Notes under the pieces: model-generated | The model's input: only the letters and a program-made list of their open reading frames with translations | The model's database searches: none | What the model was told of the DNA's origin: nothing | Made by a program: the position numbers and the translations under genes | Assembly: GCA_027676805.1 (NCBI GenBank) | Contig: JAQENU010000008.1 | Location: 92,512-156,511 of the forward strand | Origin: Coprobacillaceae bacterium UN01-12pH3A | Lineage (GTDB): Bacteria > Bacillota_I > Bacilli_A > Erysipelotrichales > Coprobacillaceae | DNA: 64,000 nucleotides | Reading direction: 5' to 3' | In this document: positions 24,721 through 32,790 of the stretch, in pieces | Layout: the number at the start of each line of letters is the position of its first letter | How positions within the stretch are numbered: position 1 is the stretch's first letter

Positions 24721-24747
24721 TAATAAAAAGAGCGTCATCGCCCTTTT
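24721..24747 (-). terminator. Terminator of the carboxylesterase gene
   Basis: Stem AAAAGAGCG (24726-24734) with CGCCCTTTT (24739-24747), one wobble pair on the minus strand, loop TCAT, then TTATT. Confidence 0.65.
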
Positions 24748-24750
24748 AAA

Positions 24751-26154
24751 TTATAATTTATAGACCTGATCGGGGAAACGATCACAGACTTCATCTTCTA
24801 TCTTTTCGATATGAATAGGATCATCCCAAATCATCTGACAGTTGGATTCATTCAATGGCTTCCAGCTTTCAATATTGGGTTTTCCCTCTTCAACAAAAAA
24901 CAAATAAGCTTCTTTAATCAAATCACCTAACCTTATGATTTCTTCTTTATCCGGAGTATTAGGAAAGTATTTTTCCAGCTTTACTCTCGGCTCAAACGAA
25001 AGGATATGATCCATGCAGTGACAGGCGGGAAGAAACTCTGTGCTATACTGCCAAACAGTACTGCCATTTTCAGTTAAAATTCTGCCTAAACGATAGCTGT
25101 AGGTGCGGTACATATAATCGGACAACACTTTGATCCAAGCATCTTCCACTCCATGCTCTTTCATTAATAGCTTGGCATCTTCGATTGCTGTCGAAGCATT
25201 TTGACCAAATAATTCTCTGGCGATTTGTTTACCATAAAGATGAAAATCAATCCCCATCATCTTAAAAAAGACCATTTCATGCTTGGAACTGCCGATGATC
25301 GCCCTGCCCTGCCAATACTCTTTTGAGTCCAGCTTCTTAAAAAAGTCCGATGGAATCACCACATTATCCGCAACCGGTCCAAAAACACAGGTACTGCCAA
25401 ATCCTTTGCATAGAACTTGTTGACCTTTTAAAAGTTCAGAAACCGGCATTGTCAGCAAATCATTAAGATCATCTATCTTCATAATTCTTTTATAGCGCTC
25501 TGTAATTTTTTGAGCAGTCTTAATATCACGGACACTCTGTGCTGCCCCGCTCACTAAAATAACTTGCTGGAAATAGTATTTTGCCTTTGGGTGCATCATG
25601 ATGGCACCTAATGATTTTGCTCCTGCCGAGCTTCCTAAAACCGTCACTCTGTTTGGGTCCCCGCCAAATTGATGAATATGATCGTGAACCCATTTCAATG
25701 CCGCTATTTGATCTAATGTTCCATTATTTCCTGAGGATTGAAATTCCTCTGCCAATTCGTTTCCCAAATAAAGATAGCCCAGCACCCCTAAACGATAATT
25801 AATCGTAACATAGACGATCCTTCTGTTTCCGATCACATGATGAGGGTCCATTTTCTGATTGCTCCCATTTTGAAAGGCTCCACCATGAATTTCTACTAAA
25901 ACAGGCAGTGCCTCATTTAATGAGGGTGTATATACGTTTAGATTCAAACCATCTTCACTGCATTCTGTCGTTATATCTCCATCTGCTATCTGAGCAGTTT
26001 TATCACGAAAATGAGTACAATCTAATAGTCCCTTCCAAGCTATGTCATGCGGTGCCTGAAAACGTTCTGCCACCGCATAAGGAATGCCTTTAAATAAATA
26101 CAAGTTATTTTCTTTATATCCTTCTATTTTTCCTAACGTTGTTTCTATGATCAT
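24751..26154 (-). CDS. Type B carboxylesterase
   Basis: A 467-residue alpha/beta hydrolase of the carboxylesterase B family. The oxyanion-hole segment EIHGGAFQNGS (about 88-98) and the nucleophile elbow GSSAGAKSLG (Ser176) are present, as is the family start GKIEGYKENNLYLFKGIPYA. No signal peptide is seen, so it is cytoplasmic. The upstream TTG at 26175 overlaps the ribosome binding site AGGAGAG, so the ATG at 26154 is the start. A divergent LysR-type gene 76 bases away probably controls it. The ester substrate is unknown. Confidence 0.88.
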   Translation of the reverse strand: MIIETTLGKIEGYKENNLYLFKGIPYAVAERFQAPHDIAWKGLLDCTHFRDKTAQIADGDITTECSEDGLNLNVYTPSLNEALPVLVEIHGGAFQNGSNQKMDPHHVIGNRRIVYVTINYRLGVLGYLYLGNELAEEFQSSGNNGTLDQIAALKWVHDHIHQFGGDPNRVTVLGSSAGAKSLGAIMMHPKAKYYFQQVILVSGAAQSVRDIKTAQKITERYKRIMKIDDLNDLLTMPVSELLKGQQVLCKGFGSTCVFGPVADNVVIPSDFFKKLDSKEYWQGRAIIGSSKHEMVFFKMMGIDFHLYGKQIARELFGQNASTAIEDAKLLMKEHGVEDAWIKVLSDYMYRTYSYRLGRILTENGSTVWQYSTEFLPACHCMDHILSFEPRVKLEKYFPNTPDKEEIIRLGDLIKEAYLFFVEEGKPNIESWKPLNESNCQMIWDDPIHIEKIEDEVCDRFPDQVYKL

Positions 26155-26230
26155 TTTCTTATCTCTCCTATTCAATTGCTTAAATCATGGGTTTCCTTTA
26201 TACTTTATTATAATGAAAGAGGGAAAGCCT

Positions 26231-27100
26231 ATGGAATTACTACAATTATATTATTTTATACAAGTTGCGAAAAAGGAAAATATGAGTCAGGTCGCTAAAG
26301 AACTGCATATTGCTCAGCCATCGCTGAGCCAGACTATCAAGCGCTTAGAAAACGAATTGGATACTCCCTTATTTGATCGTCAGGGGAAACATCTCCAACT
26401 AAATGAATATGGTCGAATCGTTGAACGTTACTGTCAGCATATTTTTACTGCCCTTGAGAATATTCAAAGTGAAATCGCCGATTTAAAAGGAATAAACAAT
26501 TCTACTGTTTCTCTTAAAATTCAAGCGGCGTCTTCTCTTCTGCCTGATTTGCTTAAAACATTTCGCCAGCGTCACCCGGATATTCATTTTAGGATCAGTC
26601 AATCTACTCATGATCAAACTTTCCCCAATGAAAGCGACCTTATTCTCTATGCTGCCCGTCAAGCCAATGATGATGATTATCTTTTGCTTAAAGAACGATT
26701 AGTGGCTGTTTTACCGGTTCATCACCCACTTGCCGCTAAAGAATATATTGCGTTAAAGGAGCTTAAAGATGACTTATTCATCAGTCTGGATCCTAAAAGC
26801 AATCTTTATGAATTGCTTCATTACTACTGTCAGCAGTGTCATTTTGAACCTAATATTCACCTTTACAGTGACAACCCCAACACCTTTCGTGAATTATTGA
26901 ATCTTGGCATGGATGTTGCCTTGATCCCGGAACTCACATGGAGACAGGATATTTATCCTAATCTAGTGATTAGACCCATTGAGGATATTGATTGTTTCCG
27001 CTATATTTATCTGCATTGGCAAAAAGATCAATATCAAGGCGGAGCTGCTAAAGCCTTAGCTTGGCATATAATTGATTACTTTAAACAGTTTACCAAATAA
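26231..27100 (+). CDS. LysR-family transcriptional regulator
   Basis: A 289-residue regulator: N-terminal winged helix (QVAKELHIAQPSLSQTIKRLE, about residues 20-40) followed by a periplasmic-binding-protein-like effector domain. The open frame begins far upstream inside the esterase gene, but GAGGGAAAGCCT precedes the ATG at 26231, where homology begins. It is divergent from the carboxylesterase gene, the classic arrangement for a LysR regulator and its target. The 3' end overlaps the AEC transporter gene by 11 bases on the other strand. Confidence 0.92.
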   Translation: MELLQLYYFIQVAKKENMSQVAKELHIAQPSLSQTIKRLENELDTPLFDRQGKHLQLNEYGRIVERYCQHIFTALENIQSEIADLKGINNSTVSLKIQAASSLLPDLLKTFRQRHPDIHFRISQSTHDQTFPNESDLILYAARQANDDDYLLLKERLVAVLPVHHPLAAKEYIALKELKDDLFISLDPKSNLYELLHYYCQQCHFEPNIHLYSDNPNTFRELLNLGMDVALIPELTWRQDIYPNLVIRPIEDIDCFRYIYLHWQKDQYQGGAAKALAWHIIDYFKQFTK

Positions 27101-28001
27101 TCTCCGCAAGCATCATAATCATTGGCATCGTAACAATAGAACATAGAGTACTTAAACAGACGATGCGCACTGCTTGCTTGTAGTCTTGGTTATGTATCTG
27201 CGCAAAAATTGCAACATTCGATCCAATCGGGGTCGAAGCAACAATTAAAATGGCCATCTTCATGGTCGAATAGGCACTAGGAACAAAAGATAATATGCCT
27301 AGTGTCAGCAACGGAATAACAAGTAATCGGACAATACTGCTCAAATATGCGTAACGATTGATAATGATTTCCTTCCATGCTACTTGGGCTAAATAGGTTC
27401 CTAAGCTAAACATCGCCAATGGTGCATTCAGACCTGCAATCCCTTGGATACTGCTGAGGACGATTACCGGCACCTGTATCTGACAAACAAATAAAATAAG
27501 TCCTGCCACTAAACTGATTAAGATGGGATTAGTAAGAATTTTCTTTGATGAAACAGCCTTTTTGTTTTGAGTAATTACAAAAACACCATAAGTCCACTGC
27601 AATAGATTAAGCAGTGCGACAAAAGCCGATACATAAAATACCGCTTCATCACCATATAATGCGGAAACTAAGGGAATCCCGATAAAACCGGCATTAGAAA
27701 ATGAATCACCAAAATTCTCAATTGGTCTATTTTTGAAAAAGAACCAAGAAACGATCATCGCTAATAAAAGAGCTGCTAAGGAAAAACCAAAAGCAATCCC
27801 TAAGCCTTTCAAGCGCTCTATCGTCATTTCATTTAAAAAGGCTTTAATGACAACCGCCGGCATAACTGCATAGATCAATATATTCCCTAAAGCCTTACTG
27901 CCTTCCAGTGATAATTTTTTTGTCTTAAATAAGATCACACCCATGAACATGAAGATATACATTATCATAATCTGCTGAAATAAAACTGAGACAAGCTTCA
28001 T
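27090..28001 (-). CDS. AEC (auxin efflux carrier-like) family transporter
   Basis: A 303-residue membrane protein with about ten helices in two halves of five, as in the AEC family (bacterial members move malate, malonate or other carboxylates). GFIGIPLVSALYG and NAPLAMFSLGTYLA are typical. The frame opens at 28043, but AAAGGAGG with proper spacing points to the ATG at 28001. It lies downstream of a MerR gene but is separated from it by a terminator. The substrate is unknown. Confidence 0.85.
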   Translation of the reverse strand: MKLVSVLFQQIMIMYIFMFMGVILFKTKKLSLEGSKALGNILIYAVMPAVVIKAFLNEMTIERLKGLGIAFGFSLAALLLAMIVSWFFFKNRPIENFGDSFSNAGFIGIPLVSALYGDEAVFYVSAFVALLNLLQWTYGVFVITQNKKAVSSKKILTNPILISLVAGLILFVCQIQVPVIVLSSIQGIAGLNAPLAMFSLGTYLAQVAWKEIIINRYAYLSSIVRLLVIPLLTLGILSFVPSAYSTMKMAILIVASTPIGSNVAIFAQIHNQDYKQAVRIVCLSTLCSIVTMPMIMMLAEIIW

Positions 28002-28096
28002 ACTCATTCCTCCTTTAAACCTATTATATATAAACGCTTTCATAATATAAAATATATATAAAATTATATATTTATAGGTTTAAATCTATATAAAAT

Positions 28097-28121
28097 AAAA
28101 AGCTGAACAAAAAACAGCTTT
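28097..28121 (-). terminator. Terminator of the second merR gene
   Basis: Stem AAAGCTG (28099-28105) with CAGCTTT (28115-28121), a 9-base loop and a T-rich run on the minus strand. Confidence 0.65.
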
Positions 28122-28122
28122 G

Positions 28123-28524
28123 CTATTTTTTTGTTACAGCTTGTTTATGAATACTTTCAGTTCCTGCTTCCAATGCCGCTTTATAATAACGACATTTATG
28201 TTCGATGGTTTTCATTGATTTTTCCAGTTCTGCCATCTGTTCTTCCACGATGCGCTTTCTTTCTAAAAACATATCATAGCGCTGCTGCAGCGTGGCATCT
28301 CCCTCTGCACACCAAATACTGAATTGCTTAATATCTTTAATCGGCATGCCTGTGTTTTTCAAACACTCAATAATCGCCAGCATTCCTAAATCGGATTCAG
28401 AAAATACCCGCACTCCTGAATTCTTTCTTTCAATAAATGGCAGTAGTCCTTCTTTATCATAATAGCGAATCGTAGAACTTGGCAAGTTCAATTTCTCCGC
28501 CACCTGTCCTATAGAATATCCCAT
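28123..28524 (-). CDS. MerR-family regulator (AdhR-like group)
   Basis: A 133-residue regulator: winged helix (MGYSIGQVAEKLNLPSSTIRYYDKEGLLPF), then coiled-coil and effector tail ending with HKCRYYKAALEAGTE, a pattern common in MerR proteins next to oxidoreductases. A Cys at 54 (IIECLKNTGM) aligns with Cys52 of the AdhR-like MerR in this window. It is transcribed from a promoter overlapped by a Fur-like box. The neighbouring AEC transporter is a possible target, but no MerR-type operator is seen there. Confidence 0.85.
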   Translation of the reverse strand: MGYSIGQVAEKLNLPSSTIRYYDKEGLLPFIERKNSGVRVFSESDLGMLAIIECLKNTGMPIKDIKQFSIWCAEGDATLQQRYDMFLERKRIVEEQMAELEKSMKTIEHKCRYYKAALEAGTESIHKQAVTKK

Positions 28525-28549
28525 AACATCCTCCGTTCAAATAAATCTA

Positions 28550-28583
28550 TATAACGATTATCATTAAACTAAGGAAATGTCAA
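28550..28583 (-). promoter_or_regulatory. Promoter with Fur-like box before the second merR
   Basis: TTGACA (28578-28583) is followed by a 17-base spacer and a -10 at 28555-28560 (TAATCG). Positions 28550-28568 match the 19-base Fur consensus at 15 positions, with the core AATGATAATCGTTAT, and cover the -10. A second palindrome, GATAATGATTATC, lies at 28589-28601. Iron control is plausible but not shown. Confidence 0.55.
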
Positions 28584-28604
28584 GGAAAGATAATGATTAT
28601 CTCC

Positions 28605-28955
28605 TTATTTTGTCCATTGTCTCTGACAATTTTGCATTTCTTTTTCTTTTACAGCCTTAAACAAATCAATATTTAGCTTATTACAAATACTTAACAGTAC
28701 AATAAAAGTATCTGCTACTTCACTCTCAATCGTATCATAATGACTTAGTTTACTCTTGTCCGTTCTCAAATCTGTCGCATCTTTTCTTATCGCTTTAGCT
28801 AATTCTCCGACTTCTTCTGTCATCATCAGCATTGTTTTTTCAATTTCCTGCTCATGAAACCCGCGCAGCTCAATTACTTTCCTGATATATTCCTGTACTT
28901 CCCGCAATGTATTGGCTTCTGATAAATTTTCATATAATTCCATTTGCTTTGACAT
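28605..28955 (-). CDS. MazG-like nucleotide pyrophosphohydrolase
   Basis: A 116-residue all-alpha NTP pyrophosphatase-like protein. The magnesium-binding pattern EEVGELAKAIRK followed about 30 residues later by ESEVADTFIVLL matches the MazG/dUTPase superfamily. Such enzymes remove pyrophosphate from non-canonical or excess nucleotides. GGAGGGATAT lies before the ATG. A second, different MazG-like gene is at 51991-52356. Its specific nucleotide is unknown. Confidence 0.82.
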   Translation of the reverse strand: MSKQMELYENLSEANTLREVQEYIRKVIELRGFHEQEIEKTMLMMTEEVGELAKAIRKDATDLRTDKSKLSHYDTIESEVADTFIVLLSICNKLNIDLFKAVKEKEMQNCQRQWTK

Positions 28956-29069
28956 AATATCCCTCCGTTTTCACCATTATAGCATAAATTTATTTTCCAA
29001 ATGACATAATCAACTGGATTACGATCATCCATAAGATAAAAACAAAGTGTATTGACTCAAAAAACAGAT

Positions 29070-29564
29070 TTAATTTACCTTTATTTCTTTATCTTTCGCA
29101 AGATGAAGCTTCAGAATAATACATCTAGCTATAGGCTGTGCAATACATAATTCTACAAAAAATGATATTGCAAAATTTCTGGGCCATTTATAAAAAAACA
29201 TTTTAATTGGCTCTAATGTAACGGAACGTGTGCCTATCCAAGTTCCTATAACTGTTAAAAATACAGACATTAATAATACCGAGCATAGGATATTGACAAT
29301 GATATGCGAATTAAAGCTATCTTCCTTTGAAACAATTCTTGCTGTTAATTTTTCTGCCGGTATATAAGTTATAAGAACAATGATGATCACGCTCAACCAA
29401 ATGATGGGGAGTATGCTTAAAACATCAGCCCAAACATAAAGGTGAAACCCCGCTTCAAAGCATGTGATTAGAGGAGCAATAATATTAACTGATAATATTG
29501 ATATAACTCCCATAAAAAGTGCAAATTCTTTTTTATTACGTGGTAATTTCATATAAAAATCCAT
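29070..29564 (-). CDS. DUF2798-type membrane protein
   Basis: A 164-residue protein with four membrane helices arranged as two repeats. Each repeat resembles the DUF2798 unit, for example the end WPRNFAISFFVELCIAQPIARCIILKLH. Its function is unknown. AAAGGAGAG lies before the ATG at 29564. An intrinsic-terminator-like perfect palindrome stands between the promoter and the gene, so expression is probably conditional. Confidence 0.75.
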   Translation of the reverse strand: MDFYMKLPRNKKEFALFMGVISILSVNIIAPLITCFEAGFHLYVWADVLSILPIIWLSVIIIVLITYIPAEKLTARIVSKEDSFNSHIIVNILCSVLLMSVFLTVIGTWIGTRSVTLEPIKMFFYKWPRNFAISFFVELCIAQPIARCIILKLHLAKDKEIKVN

Positions 29565-29590
29565 ATAGTTTCTCTCCTTTCAAACAAAAA

Positions 29591-29618
29591 CAGCGTGAAA
29601 TCGATCGATTTCACGCTG
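29591..29618 (-). promoter_or_regulatory. Perfect 28-base palindrome in the leader of the DUF2798 gene
   Basis: CAGCGTGAAATCGA (29591-29604) is followed without a gap by its exact reverse complement (29605-29618). On the minus strand it is followed by TTTTTGTTTG and then the ribosome binding site. It could be an attenuator, an operator for a dimeric regulator, or both. Confidence 0.7.
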
Positions 29619-29650
29619 AACCGTTATACGCGTAATTTTTTTGCAAATAG

Positions 29651-29680
29651 ATTATATCATTTTTCTTTTTTAATTTTCAA
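29651..29680 (-). promoter_or_regulatory. Promoter of the DUF2798 gene
   Basis: TTGAAA (29675-29680), an 18-base spacer and TATAAT (29651-29656) on the minus strand, about 35 bases upstream of the palindrome. Confidence 0.6.
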
Positions 29681-29723
29681 GTATAAATTTAAACTTATCT
29701 CAGCTAAATATTCTAGCTCTCAA

Positions 29724-29753
29724 AACAAAAAAAACAACCCATTTAGGATTGTT
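29724..29753 (-). terminator. Terminator after tRNA-Arg
   Basis: On the minus strand AACAATCC pairs with GGGTTGTT (one wobble) and is followed by a run of T. It lies 11 bases downstream of the tRNA 3' end. Confidence 0.75.
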
Positions 29754-29763
29754 GATTTATAAA

Positions 29764-29840
29764 TGGCGTCCACGACAGGATTCGAACCTGTGACCGCACG
29801 CTTAGAAGGCGTGTGCTCTATCCAGCTGAGCTACGTAGAC
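29764..29840 (-). tRNA. tRNA-Arg (anticodon TCT)
   Basis: On the minus strand the 77-base sequence begins GTCTACGTAGCTCAG. It has the anticodon loop CTTCTAA (anticodon TCT), the T arm GGTTCGAATCC and an encoded CCA end (29764-29766). The 7-bp acceptor stem pairs with one G-T. It reads AGA/AGG arginine codons, the major arginine codons in low-GC genomes. It is a single tRNA gene with its own terminator. Confidence 0.97.
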
Positions 29841-29911
29841 ATCTCTTACTGACTGCTTTTACATATTATCATTAATCAAGTTATTAGTCAATCATTTTTT
29901 GATAAAATTAG

Positions 29912-29942
29912 TAAAATCTCACAGCCTAATGGGTGTGAGATT
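29912..29942 (-). terminator. Terminator of the small envelope protein pair
   Basis: A 9-bp stem, AATCTCACA (29915-29923) with TGTGAGATT (29934-29942) and a 10-base loop. The T run on the minus strand is short (TTTTA). Confidence 0.6.
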
Positions 29943-29950
29943 CATTCATT

Positions 29951-30268
29951 CTAATCGACAATATCTTTTACATCGTCAGCGACTTTACGAGCAGATTTAC
30001 CCAGCTTGTCAAATCCTTTTTTCACGTCTTTTTGTAATTTTTCTACTTCCTGATGGTTTTTAAATGCTTCCAGCATAGAAGCGACATTTTCACCTAGCTC
30101 CATCATACCGTCACTAGCTTCTTCAACGCCATCTTTTGCCATTCTTTTAGCGTCCGAAGCATATTCTCCCATTTTCTTTGCCATATCGCTATTGGCAATG
30201 GGATCAATCACTTTATCATCTACAAAATCAACTGCCTGTTCTAAATTATTCTTACTTTTCTTATTCAT
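29951..30268 (-). CDS. Small helical acidic/basic protein of unknown function
   Basis: A 105-residue hydrophilic protein with heptad-like helices and no signal peptide or membrane segment. Stretches such as KKMGEYASDAKRMAKDGVEEA and KLQKDVKKGFDKLGKSARKVADD suggest an amphipathic coiled coil, somewhat like stress-related YtxH or CsbD-type proteins, but I see no firm family match. AAGGAGG precedes the ATG. It follows a lipoprotein gene by 11 bases, and both have similar helical composition, so they may act together at the envelope. Confidence 0.65.
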   Translation of the reverse strand: MNKKSKNNLEQAVDFVDDKVIDPIANSDMAKKMGEYASDAKRMAKDGVEEASDGMMELGENVASMLEAFKNHQEVEKLQKDVKKGFDKLGKSARKVADDVKDIVD

Positions 30269-30279
30269 TGTTATCCTCC

Positions 30280-30777
30280 TTATCCATTCTTAATCATTTC
30301 GCTGAATTTATGTACCATGTCATCCTTAGCTTCATTGATCTTACCTAATCCAGTTGATATATCATTTTTTAATCCGGTGGAAATCTCACTGCTTTCACTT
30401 TCGATTCCACCGCTGACATTGCTGATAAAGCTGCGTACATTTTTACCTAGCTTAGCGATTTCATGATTGCCTGCTTCTTCGTTTGTTCCGGCAATATTTT
30501 CTAAATAAGAACTGTAGTATCCCATCTGTTTAGTCACTTCATAATCTGAAAATGGGTCCTGCATATGGGTATCAATATATTTAATGGCTTCTTCTACATC
30601 ATTTTCTAAGTTGTTTCCGATGTTTTTGGCTTCATTTTTTCCTTTATCAATCATTCCTTCAACATCCTTTTGCAATGTTTCGGCTGTTGTTTTAGGACTG
30701 GACTGACACCCACTTAAAACAAAGATCATCATGCTGAAGATAAAAACTGTTATTAACTTTTTCAATGTATGATTCAT
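30280..30777 (-). CDS. Small lipoprotein, helical
   Basis: A 165-residue protein with a lipoprotein signal peptide: hydrophobic stretch, then LSGC lipobox (Cys at about residue 24), so it is anchored on the outer face of the membrane. The mature part is helical and charged, with no known motif. Three ATG codons lie in a row; GAGGG spacing favours the third (30777). It is first of a two-gene operon with the small helical protein. No function can be assigned. Confidence 0.7.
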   Translation of the reverse strand: MNHTLKKLITVFIFSMMIFVLSGCQSSPKTTAETLQKDVEGMIDKGKNEAKNIGNNLENDVEEAIKYIDTHMQDPFSDYEVTKQMGYYSSYLENIAGTNEEAGNHEIAKLGKNVRSFISNVSGGIESESSEISTGLKNDISTGLGKINEAKDDMVHKFSEMIKNG

Positions 30778-30855
30778 CATCATCCCTCACATTCTATTTA
30801 TAGCTTTCACTATAATGTGTGTTTACAATAAAAAATTATACAAAAAAAGAGATCA

Positions 30856-31323
30856 TTAAGATCTCATTTCAATAAATTCTACACGCATTTCTTCATTATC
30901 AATATAAAGAACAGCATAGCTTGCCGGTGATCCGCCGCGAGGTAAATGCGTTGATCCCGGATTAATAATTTTAACGTTTTCGATATCAATATTCATTGGC
31001 ATATGGGTATGTCCGCAGCAAAGAATATCTAATTGATTTTCTTTTGCAAATTCAAGCATGGCTTCTTCTTTATTGAAATAACCAAAATACTGACCATGGG
31101 CAATGCCTATTCGATATCCTTCAAAATCAATGATCTCATAATCCTTTAAATCCGATGTCCAATCGTTATTCCCGCGGACAGCCACAAATTCCGATAACTG
31201 ATCATCATAGCCCTCATTATCGCCGCAATGAATAAATAAATCGGCGTCTTCATTATCTTCTAACACCTGAATAACATCAGCAGCTCGACCATGATTATCA
31301 GACATAATGACTATTTTTTTCAC
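30856..31323 (-). CDS. YfcE/YsnB-type metallophosphoesterase
   Basis: A 155-residue calcineurin-like phosphoesterase with the metal-binding motifs SDNHG (8-12), HCGDNEG, GNND (replacing GNHD or GNCD) and GHTHMP. Small members of this group hydrolyse phosphodiesters in vitro; the physiological substrate is uncertain. The start is GTG at 31323, overlapping the fucosidase stop (GTGA), so it is translationally coupled to that gene. Confidence 0.87.
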   Translation of the reverse strand: MKKIVIMSDNHGRAADVIQVLEDNEDADLFIHCGDNEGYDDQLSEFVAVRGNNDWTSDLKDYEIIDFEGYRIGIAHGQYFGYFNKEEAMLEFAKENQLDILCCGHTHMPMNIDIENVKIINPGSTHLPRGGSPASYAVLYIDNEEMRVEFIEMRS

Positions 31324-32606
31324 GATTTTAAGGTAATCTCCAATACTGTATCGATAGGATTAGGTAAATCATTAGCTCCGGCAAAATTGATGAAAACAAT
31401 ATCCGGATAATTATTGACTGTCCAGTAATCCATCACTTTCACTTCTGTTCCATCATTTAATAAAATAATCGATTCAATCTGCTCTTTACGAATGCCAAAT
31501 AATGGAATTCCGCCAATAGACATTTCCATAATATGATAATAGAGCTTATTTCCTCTTTGAGTGATCCGTCCGTTATCCGGCTTTGCCAGTTCAGACGGTC
31601 CACATCCATAAATACTTTTTGAATAATCTGTCATCCACTCACCGATTTCATTTAAAATACGAATCGAGTCTTTAGGAAAACGTCCGCGTGCATCCGGTCC
31701 AACATTTAAAATCATGTTTCCTCCTTTTGACACACATTCCACTAATTTGCGAATGATTGTTGATGGTTTTTTAAAGTTATGATCGGATGAATGATACCCC
31801 CAGTTATCATTCATGGTAATACAAGCTTCCCATAAGACCGGATTTCCCATATCGTCTAAAATACCATAGGGAGGAATAACCTGTTCAGGGGAAACAAAGT
31901 CTCCTGAATAATCCGTTGGATGCTGCGTTGCCAATGAACCGAATCCCTCACCGCTGACCTCCAAACGATTGTCTAAAATAATATCCGGCTGATGCTTTCT
32001 GACCATCTCTACTAATTCCTGAGCTTTCCAAGTTTCCGCCGTCATATTGTCATAAGAAAAGTCAAACCACATAATATCAATCGGTCCGTACTGTGTACAT
32101 AATTCTTCTACTTGTCCATGCATATAGTTTAAATAACGATCAAAGTCATGCAATGTATCTTTAAAAGCTTCATTTCTTCTTTCCGGATGCTGTTTATCTC
32201 CATAGTGAGGAAAATCCGGATGATACCAATCGATCAAAGAGAAATACAGTCCCGCTCTGATTCCCTCTGCACGAAATGCTTCTAAAAATTCTCTGACAAA
32301 GTCACGTTTTGTTTTATAGTCGGTCAGCTTACTGTCAAATAAGCAATAGCCGTCATGATGTTTGGCAGTTAAAACAGCGTATTTCATTCCTGCTTTTTTC
32401 GCCATTTTTGCCCATTCCTTCATATCACAATCATCTGGATCAAAGGCATCGATATATTTTTGATAATCTTCATTGCTGATCTCTTCATAGCTTCTGATCC
32501 ATTCTCCTCTGGCTGGAACAGCGTATGCGCCAAAGTGGATGAACATCCCAAATCTTGCGTCTTTATACCACTCTACTCTTTTGTTATATACTGCTCTATC
32601 AAACAT
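31320..32606 (-). CDS. Alpha-L-fucosidase, GH29
   Basis: A 428-residue retaining glycoside hydrolase of family 29, which releases fucose from glycans such as host mucins. Family hallmarks: RFGMFIHFG at the start, TAKHHDGYCLFDS, and the nucleophile Asp in DIMWFDFSYD. NVGPDARGRFP near the end of the barrel is also typical. No signal peptide is seen, so it acts inside the cell on imported oligosaccharides. The open frame runs to 32681, but AGAGGTGAAAATA stands before the ATG at 32606. It is coupled to the phosphodiesterase gene downstream. No fucose transport genes are nearby. Confidence 0.9.
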   Translation of the reverse strand: MFDRAVYNKRVEWYKDARFGMFIHFGAYAVPARGEWIRSYEEISNEDYQKYIDAFDPDDCDMKEWAKMAKKAGMKYAVLTAKHHDGYCLFDSKLTDYKTKRDFVREFLEAFRAEGIRAGLYFSLIDWYHPDFPHYGDKQHPERRNEAFKDTLHDFDRYLNYMHGQVEELCTQYGPIDIMWFDFSYDNMTAETWKAQELVEMVRKHQPDIILDNRLEVSGEGFGSLATQHPTDYSGDFVSPEQVIPPYGILDDMGNPVLWEACITMNDNWGYHSSDHNFKKPSTIIRKLVECVSKGGNMILNVGPDARGRFPKDSIRILNEIGEWMTDYSKSIYGCGPSELAKPDNGRITQRGNKLYYHIMEMSIGGIPLFGIRKEQIESIILLNDGTEVKVMDYWTVNNYPDIVFINFAGANDLPNPIDTVLEITLKS

Positions 32607-32634
32607 TATTTTCACCTCTGTAACAGTATAACAT

Positions 32635-32673
32635 AAAAAAAGAAAGAAACAATCATCATACGATAATTGTTTC
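32635..32673 (-). terminator. Hairpin terminator between CRISPR flank and fucosidase gene
   Basis: Stem GAAACAAT (32646-32653) with ATTGTTTC (32666-32673), a 12-base loop and a T-rich run on the minus strand. It resembles the hairpin at 33236-33270 at the other side of the array. The rest of 32674-32790 is AT-rich with no gene. Confidence 0.6.
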
Positions 32674-32790
32674 AAGTTCACAAGTTTACCACAAATTTAA
32701 TTAAAATATTCAATGACGAATCTAAATATGTTCCTAATTATAAATTTTTCATATTCTTAATTCTGCTCTTGAGGCAGACCCAACCTCAGA

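Noticed and set aside
32646..32673. A further CRISPR repeat or part of the array
   Set aside because: It is a hairpin unrelated to the 30-base repeat and better explained as a terminator.
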